This document shows positions 1-7,108 of a stretch of DNA of 13,138 nt, piece after piece; the first letter of the stretch is position 1, and each line of letters begins with the position of its first letter. The DNA is from Pseudomonadota bacterium (GTDB taxonomy: Bacteria; Pseudomonadota; Alphaproteobacteria; Micropepsales; Micropepsaceae): assembly GCA_021808875.1 (NCBI GenBank), contig JAKBAU010000070.1:1-13138 (forward strand), read 5' to 3'. A program made the translations under genes and the position numbers. The notes under the pieces were generated by a model that did not search any database, was not told the DNA's origin, and was given only the letters and a program-made list of their open reading frames with translations.

Positions 1-1
1 G

Positions 2-2029
2 GGCGCCGGCACCAGCCGACGCGTGACCCTCTTCAACTGCTTCGTCATGGGCGAGATCGGCGACGATCTCGGCAGCATCTTCCACCATCTCCGCGAAGCG
101 GCGCTGACCATGCAGCAGGGCGGCGGCATCGGCTACGATTTCTCGACGCTGCGGCCGAAGGGTGCGCCGGTGCGCGGCGTCGGCGCGGATGCCTCAGGCC
201 CGCTATCGTTCATGGACGTCTGGGACAGCATGTGCCGCACGATCATGTCGGCGGGTGCCCGGCGCGGCGCCATGATGGCCACGATGCGGTGCGACCACCC
301 CGATATCGAGGACTTCATCGGGGCCAAACGCGAGGCAGGTTGCCTCCGCAATTTCAACCTGTCGGTCCTTGTCACCGACCCGTTCATGATGGCGGTCGCG
401 GCGGACGCTGACTGGGATCTGACCTTCAACGACAGGGCCTACAGGACGATCCGTGCCAAATTGCTGTTCGAAGCCATCACCCGCGCGACATACGATTACG
501 CTGAGCCGGGCGTGATCTTCATCGACCGCATCAACGCCCGCAACAACCTCGCCTACTGCGAGACGATCCACGCCACGAACCCTTGCGGCGAGCAGCCCCT
601 GCCACCCTATGGCGCCTGTCTGCTCGGATCGATCAACATCGCCCGCCTGGTGCGCGACCCGTTCACACCGCGCGCCCATGTCGACGAGGCCGAACTCGCC
701 GAACTTGTGTCGATCGCCGTTCGCATGATGGACAACACCATCGACGTCTCCGGCTTCCCGCTCGAGGAGCAGCGGCAGGAAGCCATCGCCAAGCGCCGGA
801 TCGGCCTCGGCATGACCGGTCTCGCCGACGCGCTGATGATGGTGGACCTCCGATACGGGTCGCCAGAGGCGGCCGAGCGGGCAGGGGAGTGGGCCCGACA
901 GATCTCCCGTTCCGCCTATCTCGCCTCAGCCGGCCTCGCCGAGGAGAAGGGCGCGTTCCCGCTGTTCGACCGGGACGCCTACCTCGCCGGCGAGACGCTC
1001 CGCGCGCTCGATAACGATGTCCGCGAACTCATTGCCGCGTGCGGGATCAGGAACGCGCTGCTGACGTCGATCGCGCCGACCGGCACGATCTCCCTGGTCG
1101 CCGACAACGTATCGTCCGGCATCGAGCCGGTGTTCGCACTGGCCTACACGCGCAAGGTCACACAGCCGGACGGCTCCAGGATCGAGGAGGAAGTCTCGGA
1201 CTATGCGCTGCGTCGCTTCCGGGCCCTGCACGGCGACGACGCCACACTGCCCGACAGCTTCGTCACCGCCCAGGACCTCACCCCCGCCGAGCATGTGCGG
1301 ATGCAGGCCGCGGTGCAGCGCCACGTCGACAGCGCCATCAGCAAGACGGTCAACGTCCCGGAGGATATCAGCTTCGAGGCGTTCCAGGCGGTCTACTTGG
1401 ATGCCTACCACAGCGGCTGCAAAGGCTGCACCACCTACCGCCCGAACGCCATCACCGGGTCCGTCCTCGAGGTGAAACCCGCAACGCCGGCCGCCCGACC
1501 TACCCCCGCCGTGGGCGAGTTGCTGCTTCGCGCCGAGAAACTCGTTGGCGCCACCTACAAGCTGCGCTGGCCCGACAGCGAGCATGCGATGTACGTCACC
1601 ATCAACGACATCGAGACGGATAGCGGGCGTCGCCCCTTCGAAGTATTCGTCAACTCGAAGAACCTGGAACACTACGCCTGGGTCGTAGCGCTCACGCGGA
1701 TGATCAGTGCGGTGTTCCGTCGTGGCGGCGAGGTGGCCTTCGTCGCCGAGGAACTCAAGCAGGTGTTCGACCCGCGCGGCGGTCAATGGACGAACGGCCG
1801 CTATGTCGGATCGCTGGTCGCCGCGATCGGCGACATTATCGAGCGGCACATGCTCGACACAGGCTTTCTGACGCCGGCCGAACCGATCACCCCCAAGGCC
1901 GCCAAGGCCACGCCGTCGGCCGCAGTGACCGCGCTCGGACCGCTGTGCCCGAAGTGCAGCCAACACGGGCTCGTGCGCGAGGCCGGCTGCCTCAGCTGCG
2001 TTCATTGCGGCTGGTCCAAATGCAGCTGA
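2..2029 (+). CDS. nrdJ: Adenosylcobalamin-dependent (class II) ribonucleotide reductase, 5' partial
   Basis: The enzyme reduces ribonucleotides to deoxyribonucleotides in the cytoplasm, using adenosylcobalamin as radical source. The reading frame is open from base 2, before the first in-frame GTG at 23, so the start lies upstream of the window. Visible motifs are the first active-site cysteine in TLFNCFV (Cys codon at 38), RNFNLSV near 350, the radical-site triad in NPCGEQPLP (Asn 578, Cys 584, Glu 590), SSGIEPVF near 1117, and GCKGCTTYRPNAITGS near 1417. The C-terminal tail (about 1948-2026) carries six cysteines in CPKC / GCLSCVHCGWSKC, the zinc-ribbon-like redox tail of class II enzymes. 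About 675 residues are present, so the whole protein is probably 750-800 aa. From memory that is shorter than many chromosomal alphaproteobacterial NrdJ proteins and would fit a mobile-element or alternative copy, but this is inference. The stop overlaps the next start codon. Confidence 0.95.
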   Translation, partial: GAGTSRRVTLFNCFVMGEIGDDLGSIFHHLREAALTMQQGGGIGYDFSTLRPKGAPVRGVGADASGPLSFMDVWDSMCRTIMSAGARRGAMMATMRCDHPDIEDFIGAKREAGCLRNFNLSVLVTDPFMMAVAADADWDLTFNDRAYRTIRAKLLFEAITRATYDYAEPGVIFIDRINARNNLAYCETIHATNPCGEQPLPPYGACLLGSINIARLVRDPFTPRAHVDEAELAELVSIAVRMMDNTIDVSGFPLEEQRQEAIAKRRIGLGMTGLADALMMVDLRYGSPEAAERAGEWARQISRSAYLASAGLAEEKGAFPLFDRDAYLAGETLRALDNDVRELIAACGIRNALLTSIAPTGTISLVADNVSSGIEPVFALAYTRKVTQPDGSRIEEEVSDYALRRFRALHGDDATLPDSFVTAQDLTPAEHVRMQAAVQRHVDSAISKTVNVPEDISFEAFQAVYLDAYHSGCKGCTTYRPNAITGSVLEVKPATPAARPTPAVGELLLRAEKLVGATYKLRWPDSEHAMYVTINDIETDSGRRPFEVFVNSKNLEHYAWVVALTRMISAVFRRGGEVAFVAEELKQVFDPRGGQWTNGRYVGSLVAAIGDIIERHMLDTGFLTPAEPITPKAAKATPSAAVTALGPLCPKCSQHGLVREAGCLSCVHCGWSKCS

Positions 2030-2289
2030 GCGCCAGGAAGGCGCCTGACGACGGTTGGGCGATCGAGGAGGCCCGTACAACCGAGACACCCCACCAGGCG
2101 ATGATACGGGAATACGAAGCCCGGCGCTGCCACATCTGCCAGTGCAAATACCCGTCATTCGGATTCGGATCGCCGCTCAAGGCCAGCGGGCCCACCATCT
2201 GGAGCTGCCTGCCGCATCGCGACGAGGTGGACCGGATAGCTGTAGGTGTCGGCGCTGCTCCGGCCGAACCTCAGCCCCGGTTGCTTTAG
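2020..2289 (+). CDS. Small putative zinc-binding protein (CxxC...CxxH)
   Basis: This is a predicted 89-aa protein whose ATG at 2020 lies inside the last codons of nrdJ (10-bp overlap), so translation is probably coupled to it. The middle of the protein has CHIC, then PSFGFGSPL, then WSCLPHRDEVD, giving a CxxC...CxxH set that could hold one zinc ion. The pattern of a CxxC pair, a FGFG(P/S)P stretch and a W-x-C-x-x-H ending resembles small hypothetical proteins of alphaproteobacterial phages and plasmids, though I cannot name a family. The N-terminal 30 residues are charged and low in hydrophobics. No catalytic motif is visible. It could be a DNA- or RNA-contacting accessory protein. The frame also stays open upstream inside nrdJ, but 2020 is the only start that makes sense by context. 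Confidence 0.6.
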   Translation: MQLSARKAPDDGWAIEEARTTETPHQAMIREYEARRCHICQCKYPSFGFGSPLKASGPTIWSCLPHRDEVDRIAVGVGAAPAEPQPRLL

Positions 2290-2391
2290 GTCTGAAATCG
2301 ATCAGCTCGATCGTCGAACCGCAGCTTCCGACCCAACTCCGTTATCCGTACCACGTCTGGCCGTCCCGGAAGCGAGCGTTGTCACCAAGAG

Positions 2392-2406
2392 ACTGGCGAC
2401 GCCAGT
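2392..2406. repeat. Perfect 15-bp palindrome
   Basis: ACTGGCG (2392-2398) and CGCCAGT (2400-2406) are perfect inverted arms around a single A at 2399. The site sits in non-coding DNA 60 bp left of the IS. It has the shape of an operator half-site pair, but nothing else ties it to a regulator. Confidence 0.35.
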
Positions 2407-2462
2407 GCGCCTATTGTCGACGGCCAGGCCGCCAAACCGCAATCCTGAAAGCTGCCGCCCAT

Positions 2463-2465
2463 TTA
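2463..2465. repeat. Left target-site duplication (TTA) of the IS
   Basis: TTA abuts the left terminal repeat and is repeated at 3330-3332 immediately beyond the right terminal repeat. A 3-bp duplication of this kind is expected for this part of the IS5 family. Confidence 0.75.
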
Positions 2466-2481
2466 GAACGCCTTTCAAAAC
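2466..2481 (+). repeat. IS left terminal inverted repeat
   Basis: GAACGCCTTTCAAAAC is matched base for base by the inverted copy at 3314-3329. Confidence 0.93.
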
Positions 2482-2517
2482 TCTTGTACTCGGATCTGAC
2501 CTGCTTCATGAGGAGGG

Positions 2518-3320
2518 ATGCCCGCTCCTCTTTTGCCCGAATCGCTATGGCTGATCATCGAGCCGCTGCTGCCGCAGGATGCACCCAAGCCGAAGGGTGG
2601 TCGGCCGCGTGTTCCGGCGCGCGCGGCGTTGACAGGTATCTTGTTCGTGCTGCGCACCGGCATCCCGTGGGAGATGCTTCCCGCCGAGATGGGGTGCGGT
2701 TCGGGCGTGACGTGCTGGCGGCGATTGCGGGACTGGCAAGCAGCCGGGGTGTGGGACCGTCTGCACCGGGAGTTGCTGCGCCGGTTACGGGACGCGGACC
2801 GCATCGACTGGAGCCGAGCCTGCATGGACAGTTCGTCCATCGCGGCCAAAAAGGGGGTGCCGCGACAGGCCCGAACCCAACGGATCGTGGCAGACCGGGC
2901 ACCAAACGCCACCTGATCACGGATCGTCGCGGCATCCCGCTCGCCTTTCTGCTGACCGGGGCCAACGTCCACGACAGCATGCCGCTTGAAGCGCTGCTCG
3001 ATGCCGTGCCGCCGCTCGCAGGCAAGCGCGGCCGGCCGCGACGCAGACCTGACAAGCTGCACGCCGACAAAGCCTACGATCACCGACGCTGTCGGCGCGC
3101 CTGCCAGCGGCGTCGGATTAAACCCCGCATCGCTCGCCGCGGCATCGAGACCAGTCAGAAGCTCGGCCGGCATCGATGGGTGATCGAGCGCAGCTTCGCA
3201 TGGTTCAACACCTTCAGACGGCTCACCATCCGCTACGAACGAAGGCTCGATATGCACCACGCCTTCACGTCACTCGCATGCTCGCTCATCTGTCTTCGGG
3301 CATTGGCAGGTCGGTTTTGA
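2518..3320 (+). CDS. IS5-family DDE transposase OrfAB, joined by a -1 frameshift
   Basis: The protein cuts and joins the IS ends. OrfA runs in frame from ATG 2518 to a stop at 2916 (132 aa) and holds the N-terminal DUF4096-type region (PKGGRPRVPARAALTGILF, then RTGIPWEMLP) and the first catalytic Asp in CMDSSSI (codon 2827). OrfB is in the -1 frame to 3320 and holds KRHLITDRRGIPLAFLLTG, the second Asp in ANVHDSM (codon 2973) and the Glu in WVIERSFAWF (codon 3186). Shifting at A_AAG_GGG (2850-2856) gives AAKKGGAATGPNPTDRGRPG, the usual continuous sequence of this family. All three DDE residues are present, so the gene looks functional. A Shine-Dalgarno AGGAGG at 2511-2516 is only one base from the ATG, which is unusually close. 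The two frames could also be annotated as separate orfA and orfB. Confidence 0.9.
2850..2856 (+). promoter_or_regulatory. -1 ribosomal frameshift heptamer A_AAG_GGG
   Basis: The transposase passes from OrfA to OrfB in a run of five A (2848-2852) followed by five G (2853-2857). Within it, A_AAG_GGG fits the X_XXY_YYZ rule in the OrfA frame. Slipping back one base re-pairs Lys and Gly tRNAs and restores the conserved KKGG...TGPNPTDR sequence. No stimulatory stem-loop was verified. Confidence 0.7.
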
Positions 3321-3329
3321 AAGGCGTTC
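3314..3329 (-). repeat. IS right terminal inverted repeat
   Basis: GTTTTGAAAGGCGTTC is the exact reverse complement of the left end. It overlaps the last codons and stop (3318-3320) of the transposase gene. Confidence 0.93.
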
Positions 3330-3365
3330 TTAACCGACGGCTCTTCCGCCGAGGCTAGGCTGCCA

Positions 3366-3998
3366 TCAACTGGTCAGACGCGAAGCCTCAGATCGCCGCC
3401 ATGCCGCGGGTAGGCTCCGGCATTCTCGGCAGCGATCCGGCCCCAGAAGATCGCAGACACCAGCAAGATGGCGGTCGGGCACGCGCATGCGCGCGACCGT
3501 CAGCGCTAGGAACAGGCATTCCCTGAGGCCATCGGCTTGAAAGGACGACGTGATCGGATCGGCAAGAAGCAGGTCCGTCGTGCTCATGACGATAAGCGCG
3601 GGATAACGGTCGGCGCACAGGTCCGTGGCCTTGCGCTCATCGATCAGCGCGACCGTCCCCGAGCCGAGCGCATAGGCGATCGTCGCTGCCTCGCCATCAT
3701 CGAGCGTGAGGCTTGTAGGACCGGCGACAAGGCCCAGGAACACCGCTTCGTCGGCAGAGCTGAGCGAAACCTCTCGGACCAAGCCTGCCTCTATCAGCCG
3801 AGCCACCTCGGCGGCGGTCTGCCGGCCTTTGGCACGCCCATTCCCCAGCTCGCCGTTCGCGGTCGTGGTGATCACAAGTTCTACCGGTGACGATCGGAGA
3901 ATCTCCTCCGCGCGGCCTGTCGCCACAAGGTTGATCCAGACGCTCGCATCGCCGACGAGCGATGCCGCCCCATCAAGCCAGGAGGATTGGTGACTCAC
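3366..3998 (-). CDS. PIN-domain protein (probable ribonuclease)
   Basis: The protein is about 210 aa. PIN proteins are metal-dependent ribonucleases, often toxins. Acidic residues expected in the active site are visible: Asp in LVGDASVWINL (about residue 17), Glu in ANGELGNG (about 50), the Asp-Asp-x-Glu of LDDGEAATIAYALG (about 100-103, the best PIN signature here) and Asp in ALIDERKA (about 120). A C-terminal tail of some 45 residues, basic and with paired cysteines (PDRCRECRS), lies beyond the fold. Start choice: GTG at 3998 has GGAGGGAG about 9-12 bases upstream and overlaps the preceding gene by 26 bp. ATG at 4028 (220 aa) is the alternative, with a weaker binding site. It is the last gene of the four-gene operon and ends 34 bp from the IS duplication. 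No separate small antitoxin is adjacent; the XRE-ImmA neighbour may do that job. Confidence 0.82.
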   Translation of the reverse strand: MSHQSSWLDGAASLVGDASVWINLVATGRAEEILRSSPVELVITTTANGELGNGRAKGRQTAAEVARLIEAGLVREVSLSSADEAVFLGLVAGPTSLTLDDGEAATIAYALGSGTVALIDERKATDLCADRYPALIVMSTTDLLLADPITSSFQADGLRECLFLALTVARMRVPDRHLAGVCDLLGPDRCRECRSLPAAWRRSEASRLTS

Positions 3999-5154
3999 CG
4001 TCGACCGCTCCCTCCGCTTCGAATTCATCGATCATCTCGCGTGCCTCGACGCGGTCGATATGGAGAAGCCGCGCCAGCTGACCTTCGCTCAGCAGTCCGC
4101 GGCGCCACGCTTCACTCGCCATCAGGCTCATGCGCATGGACACGTGCCGCGCGGCATCGGTCTTGGCGGGGTCGAGCGGTATAGCGTCACCGAGCACTTC
4201 GCTCGCTTGCTCGTCGGTGATGCCGCCATGGTCCTTGAACCATTCCCAGGTGCCGGGCTTGGTGAGGCCTAGTTCCTCGAGTCTACGCACCATCGCCTCG
4301 CGCGATACGCCGAAGGCGTGCGCGAGAATGATGATATGGCGGCGAGTGAGCCGCGCGGCGCCGGCTGTAACATCCTGGAAACGGGTGGAGACCGCCCGGG
4401 CGGGGGTCAGAAAGCAGCGCGCGAAGGCGTTGGCATAGCGCTCTTCCCGCGACGCTTCGGGCGAGTCCGCATAAAACGCGTCCGGAGCGCGGCGCGTGGA
4501 GATGAAGTGGCCGGTCTCATGCGCGCCGGTCTGCGCACGCCGATCGCGGGGATGCGCGGCGTTCAACAGGATGCAAGCTCCGGCAACCTCATCGAAAGCA
4601 TAGAGCCCCGAAATCCGGGCCGGCAGCTTTCGGATGAAGGCGCGCGCACCCAGCTGTATCTCGAGCAAGCTGACCATGTCGTGGACAGGCGCCATGCCAA
4701 GCCCGAGCCACTGGCGCAGCTCGCTCGCATCCTGCTCGGCCTGGAGCAGGACATTGCCGGGCAGCAGGGGGCGCTCCGGCGGATCGTTGCGCGCGCGCTT
4801 GATGCCGAGCAGATTTTCGAGTTCCAGCTCCGCCTGGACGAGGCTGTTGAGCAGAGCAACGGCCTCCTCGACCTCGGCATCGCCTTCGCCGGCCCGACGG
4901 AAGCGAGGGCGCAAATCGACCTTTGCACTTCCCTGGCGCAACAAGACGTTGAGCGAGACGCGATACAGGGCGGCGAGCTTCTGAAGTTCCTCGAGTCGCG
5001 CGCGGCGCTGCCCTTGCTCGATGGCCACAACTGTAGTGCGCGCAACGTTCAGCGCCTGCGCCGCCGCGGTCTGGGTCAGCTTCGCATTCTCCCTCGCGTC
5101 GCGCAGCAGCTCTCCAAGTGCTTCCGGAGTTAGGCTGCCTGTTACCGCCGCCAT
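3973..5154 (-). CDS. XRE helix-turn-helix protein fused to an ImmA/IrrE-type metallopeptidase
   Basis: The predicted protein is 393 aa. Residues about 13-72 form an XRE/Cro helix-turn-helix (LTQTAAAQALNVARTTVVAI, then LQKLAALYRVSLNVLL). A linker follows, then an ImmA/IrrE (COG2856) zinc peptidase domain with HETGHF at about 212-216 and EERYANAFARCFLTP at about 237-251, which supplies the third ligand Glu. Proteins of this build bind operator DNA and can cleave a repressor or partner when signalled. The C-terminal 80 residues (about 311-393) look like a further alpha-helical segment. Start: ATG 5154 overlaps the stop of the QueC-like gene by 13 bp; an in-frame ATG at 5220 would add 22 residues but needs a 79-bp overlap and has no better binding site. 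It overlaps the PIN gene, so it is probably co-regulated with it. Likely roles, by inference, are operon regulator and switch, or antitoxin-like control of the PIN protein. Confidence 0.9.
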   Translation of the reverse strand: MAAVTGSLTPEALGELLRDARENAKLTQTAAAQALNVARTTVVAIEQGQRRARLEELQKLAALYRVSLNVLLRQGSAKVDLRPRFRRAGEGDAEVEEAVALLNSLVQAELELENLLGIKRARNDPPERPLLPGNVLLQAEQDASELRQWLGLGMAPVHDMVSLLEIQLGARAFIRKLPARISGLYAFDEVAGACILLNAAHPRDRRAQTGAHETGHFISTRRAPDAFYADSPEASREERYANAFARCFLTPARAVSTRFQDVTAGAARLTRRHIIILAHAFGVSREAMVRRLEELGLTKPGTWEWFKDHGGITDEQASEVLGDAIPLDPAKTDAARHVSMRMSLMASEAWRRGLLSEGQLARLLHIDRVEAREMIDEFEAEGAVDGESPILLA

Positions 5155-6533
5155 GGTGAGACCTGCGCGAACTTGGCGACGAAGGATTGCGGCCCGAGAC
5201 TTTCCTGGAACGCTAGCCATTCGGCGCGATGGCGAACCAGCAACGCCAAGAGGTTCACCTCGGCCTCTGCCGCCGACATCCTAAGGGCATCGGCGGTTTC
5301 TCGAGCCACGCGAGCCACCGCGCGACGGTGGATGTCGGAACCGGAAAGCGAGGCCAGGTGATCGAGGTGGAGCACGCCGGCGATGGCATGCTCGCGGAGC
5401 GACTGGGTCATCAGCGTGAATCCCGCGACCGCGCCTTCCTCGAGCTCGGGGGCTGACAAGTTCTCCCAGATGTAGTTGGCGGCAGGTTCATCGACGCCGG
5501 CCGCATGCATGCTGAGGCGGCGCAGCATACAGGCCGCGCATATGCCGCATTGCCGGAGCACATGTTCGAAGCTCACCTGCCGAGCACCTTGCCAGCATGA
5601 GCGGGTGTTCACCCAGTTGGGTGGCTGCACGAGCTTCTGCGCCGCCGCGACGGTCTCGCCCTTGGTCGACCAGATGCGGGGATATTCGTAGCGCGGCGCC
5701 TTGCCGGTCAGTGCCTCGAACAGCGCTTCAATCCGCTGAGTGAAGGCGGGGTGGACCCGATAGTCGGGGTAGCTTTGGCCCAAAGTGACGAGGACCGGAC
5801 CGAGAGCACCTTGGCCGCTCTCAGTCACGACGATCCGATCTACATTGGCGAGCGCGGCAGCGATGCCGGTGATCGCCGCAAACTTGAACCCCCGCGAACG
5901 TGCCGACGATTCCACCCGTTGGCCGCTATCAAGCCGCACCTGATAGGGCACTGACATGAAGCGACGTTCGCGGGGATCCTTGGAGTGAGCGCTGGCGCCC
6001 TTGGTGCCGAGGCGGACGCGCACAAGCCCGCCCTTCTCGGCATCATCGACGAGCGCAGCGACGGCGCGAGAATCCACGCCGTCGCTGTACGGCATGATCA
6101 CACGGTCGCGTACATCGAAGCCGAGGGAACTCTGACCCACGCGCTCGATGTCGCGCGCGCGTTGCACGAAGCTGACAATCCACTGATCCCCAGTCAGGAA
6201 GGACAGCGCTTCTTCGAGCGCATCATGAACCGCGGGATCTTCCCAGAGATTGAGCGTGTGAACAGCGACACACAGATCGAACGACCGCGCCCAGCCCCAG
6301 GCCGGGCGTTTGACGCTGAGATCGCAATATTCGACAGCGGCCGCAATTACGAGAAGGTCGACGAGTTCCGGACGCCAGCCGGTATAGAAATAGCTTTCCA
6401 GCCCGGCGATCGACAGATTGATTGCCGACCCGAGGCCGGCAACGATCGCACGCTCGCGAACGTCCGCCCCGAGTTCGATCGCGTCGACCACAAACGCGGT
6501 CTCGCGTGAGGCATGATAGGTGCGGGCGGTCAT
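5142..6533 (-). CDS. QueC-like PP-loop enzyme, defence-associated variant
   Basis: This 463-aa protein is about twice the size of housekeeping QueC (about 225-240 aa), which makes 7-cyano-7-deazaguanine. The N-terminal 140 residues (for example RPELVDLLVIAAAVEYCDLS) form an extra region like that seen in defence-linked QueC relatives. The ATP-pyrophosphatase loop is SDGVDS at about 150-155, with Asp in place of the second Gly of SGGxDS. A GQGALGP motif lies near 241-246, HPAFTQRIEALFEALTG near 261-277, and a QueC-type zinc site consists of Cys 313, 329, 332 and 335 (CGICAACMLRR), with an unusually long gap between the first two cysteines. The start overlaps the upstream gene by ATGA and the end overlaps the XRE-ImmA gene. 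No queD, queE or folE is present in the window, so I infer a specialised role (protein or nucleic-acid modification in defence) rather than queuosine supply. Confidence 0.82.
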   Translation of the reverse strand: MTARTYHASRETAFVVDAIELGADVRERAIVAGLGSAINLSIAGLESYFYTGWRPELVDLLVIAAAVEYCDLSVKRPAWGWARSFDLCVAVHTLNLWEDPAVHDALEEALSFLTGDQWIVSFVQRARDIERVGQSSLGFDVRDRVIMPYSDGVDSRAVAALVDDAEKGGLVRVRLGTKGASAHSKDPRERRFMSVPYQVRLDSGQRVESSARSRGFKFAAITGIAAALANVDRIVVTESGQGALGPVLVTLGQSYPDYRVHPAFTQRIEALFEALTGKAPRYEYPRIWSTKGETVAAAQKLVQPPNWVNTRSCWQGARQVSFEHVLRQCGICAACMLRRLSMHAAGVDEPAANYIWENLSAPELEEGAVAGFTLMTQSLREHAIAGVLHLDHLASLSGSDIHRRAVARVARETADALRMSAAEAEVNLLALLVRHRAEWLAFQESLGPQSFVAKFAQVSPWRR

Positions 6534-7099
6534 AGCGGAACTCCAGCGTCGAGATCGGTGAATTGGGCGCGGGTACGGCGGGTCAGCGGCTCGCCCATCC
6601 TCAACGCGGCTTGCGCAAGACCGGTCAGATCGACTTTCATGTGCGCTGCCTCGAAGCGGTTCCGTACGAACTCCGCGTTGCGGATGCTGTCGTCACGGCG
6701 GACATGTTCCTCGACCTGTCGGTAATTACAGAGAAGCCGATCGGATAGCGCCTCCCCAGCGGCGAACTGGACGGCGTCGCCGCCGGTGCGTCCGCCTGCC
6801 ACGGCATCGATCGCACTGCGAACGAACGATGCCTCCAGCGGTGACGCGCAGCCGCGCCGGAGCGCAGCCAGGTCCGACAGAATTTGGTCCGCGAAAAGCG
6901 CCTGCTGCCCCAAAGGAGCAACCACGGTGATGACCGACGTAACAAGCGCCTGCCTGACTTCTGCGCGCCAGTCGGCATGCGACGCGCGTGTCACGCTTTC
7001 GACGATCTCGTCGTGCGAGAACGCCTCTTTGTAAGCGCACTTCGCCGCATGTCGCCAACGTGGCTTCATCGGAAGTGATTTGTATGGGCCGTCGCTCAT
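6530..7099 (-). CDS. Uncharacterised protein, first gene of the QueC-like cassette
   Basis: The protein is 189 aa and I do not recognise a family. It is soluble and mostly alpha-helical in composition, with no signal peptide, membrane segment or cysteine cluster. The N-terminus MSDGPYKSLPMKPRWRHAAK is basic and ordered-looking, and then come helices rich in Ala, Val and Arg (for example VRQALVTSVITVVAPLGQQA). No catalytic motif is visible. A good binding site GGGGAG (7114-7109, minus strand) lies 9 bases before the ATG. The stop overlaps the QueC-like start by ATGA, so the two are probably made in fixed ratio. By analogy with QatB next to QatC, it may be the partner or substrate of the QueC-like enzyme; that is inference from position only. 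Confidence 0.78.
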   Translation of the reverse strand: MSDGPYKSLPMKPRWRHAAKCAYKEAFSHDEIVESVTRASHADWRAEVRQALVTSVITVVAPLGQQALFADQILSDLAALRRGCASPLEASFVRSAIDAVAGGRTGGDAVQFAAGEALSDRLLCNYRQVEEHVRRDDSIRNAEFVRNRFEAAHMKVDLTGLAQAALRMGEPLTRRTRAQFTDLDAGVPL

Positions 7100-7108
7100 C
7101 GAGTCGTG

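Larger units (their letters stand above)
2290..2465. other. Non-coding stretch between the small zinc protein gene and the IS
   Basis: No convincing gene is seen in these 176 bases. Frames open here give low-quality translations rich in Arg, Pro and Ser. The stretch holds a small inverted repeat, CGATC (2299-2303) with GATCG (2309-2313), and a perfect odd-centred palindrome at 2392-2406. It ends in the TTA (2463-2465) that forms the left target-site duplication of the IS. Confidence 0.5.
2466..3329 (+). mobile_element. Complete IS5-family (IS427-like group) insertion sequence, 864 bp
   Basis: The ends are 16-bp perfect inverted repeats, GAACGCCTTTCAAAAC at 2466-2481 and its complement at 3314-3329. 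A TTA triplet directly flanks both ends (2463-2465 and 3330-3332), which reads as the target-site duplication. Inside lies one DDE transposase in two overlapping frames joined by a -1 frameshift, as is usual for the IS427 group. Length, repeats and gene arrangement fit that group, and the element appears intact. It inserted in non-coding DNA between the nrdJ side and the 3' end of the minus-strand PIN gene. Terminal repeats and duplication are seen directly; the group name is from the transposase sequence style. Confidence 0.93.

Noticed and set aside
926..2158. Long minus-strand frame opposite nrdJ (410 codons)
   Set aside because: It mirrors a strongly conserved gene in GC-rich DNA; the translation shows no motif and is rich in Arg, Gly and Val.
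2055..2517. Long upstream extension of the OrfB frame before the IS
   Set aside because: The open frame crosses the IS end and a real gene; its translation is low-quality and only the part after the frameshift site is transposase.
4318..5133. Plus-strand frame opposite the XRE-ImmA gene (271 codons)
   Set aside because: It is a shadow; the minus strand carries clear helix-turn-helix and HETGH motifs.
3366..7099. Complete Qat or type IV CBASS system
   Set aside because: Only a QueC-like protein is shared. No KAP-type ATPase, TatD-like nuclease, CD-NTase, transglycosylase-like or glycosylase-like gene is visible.
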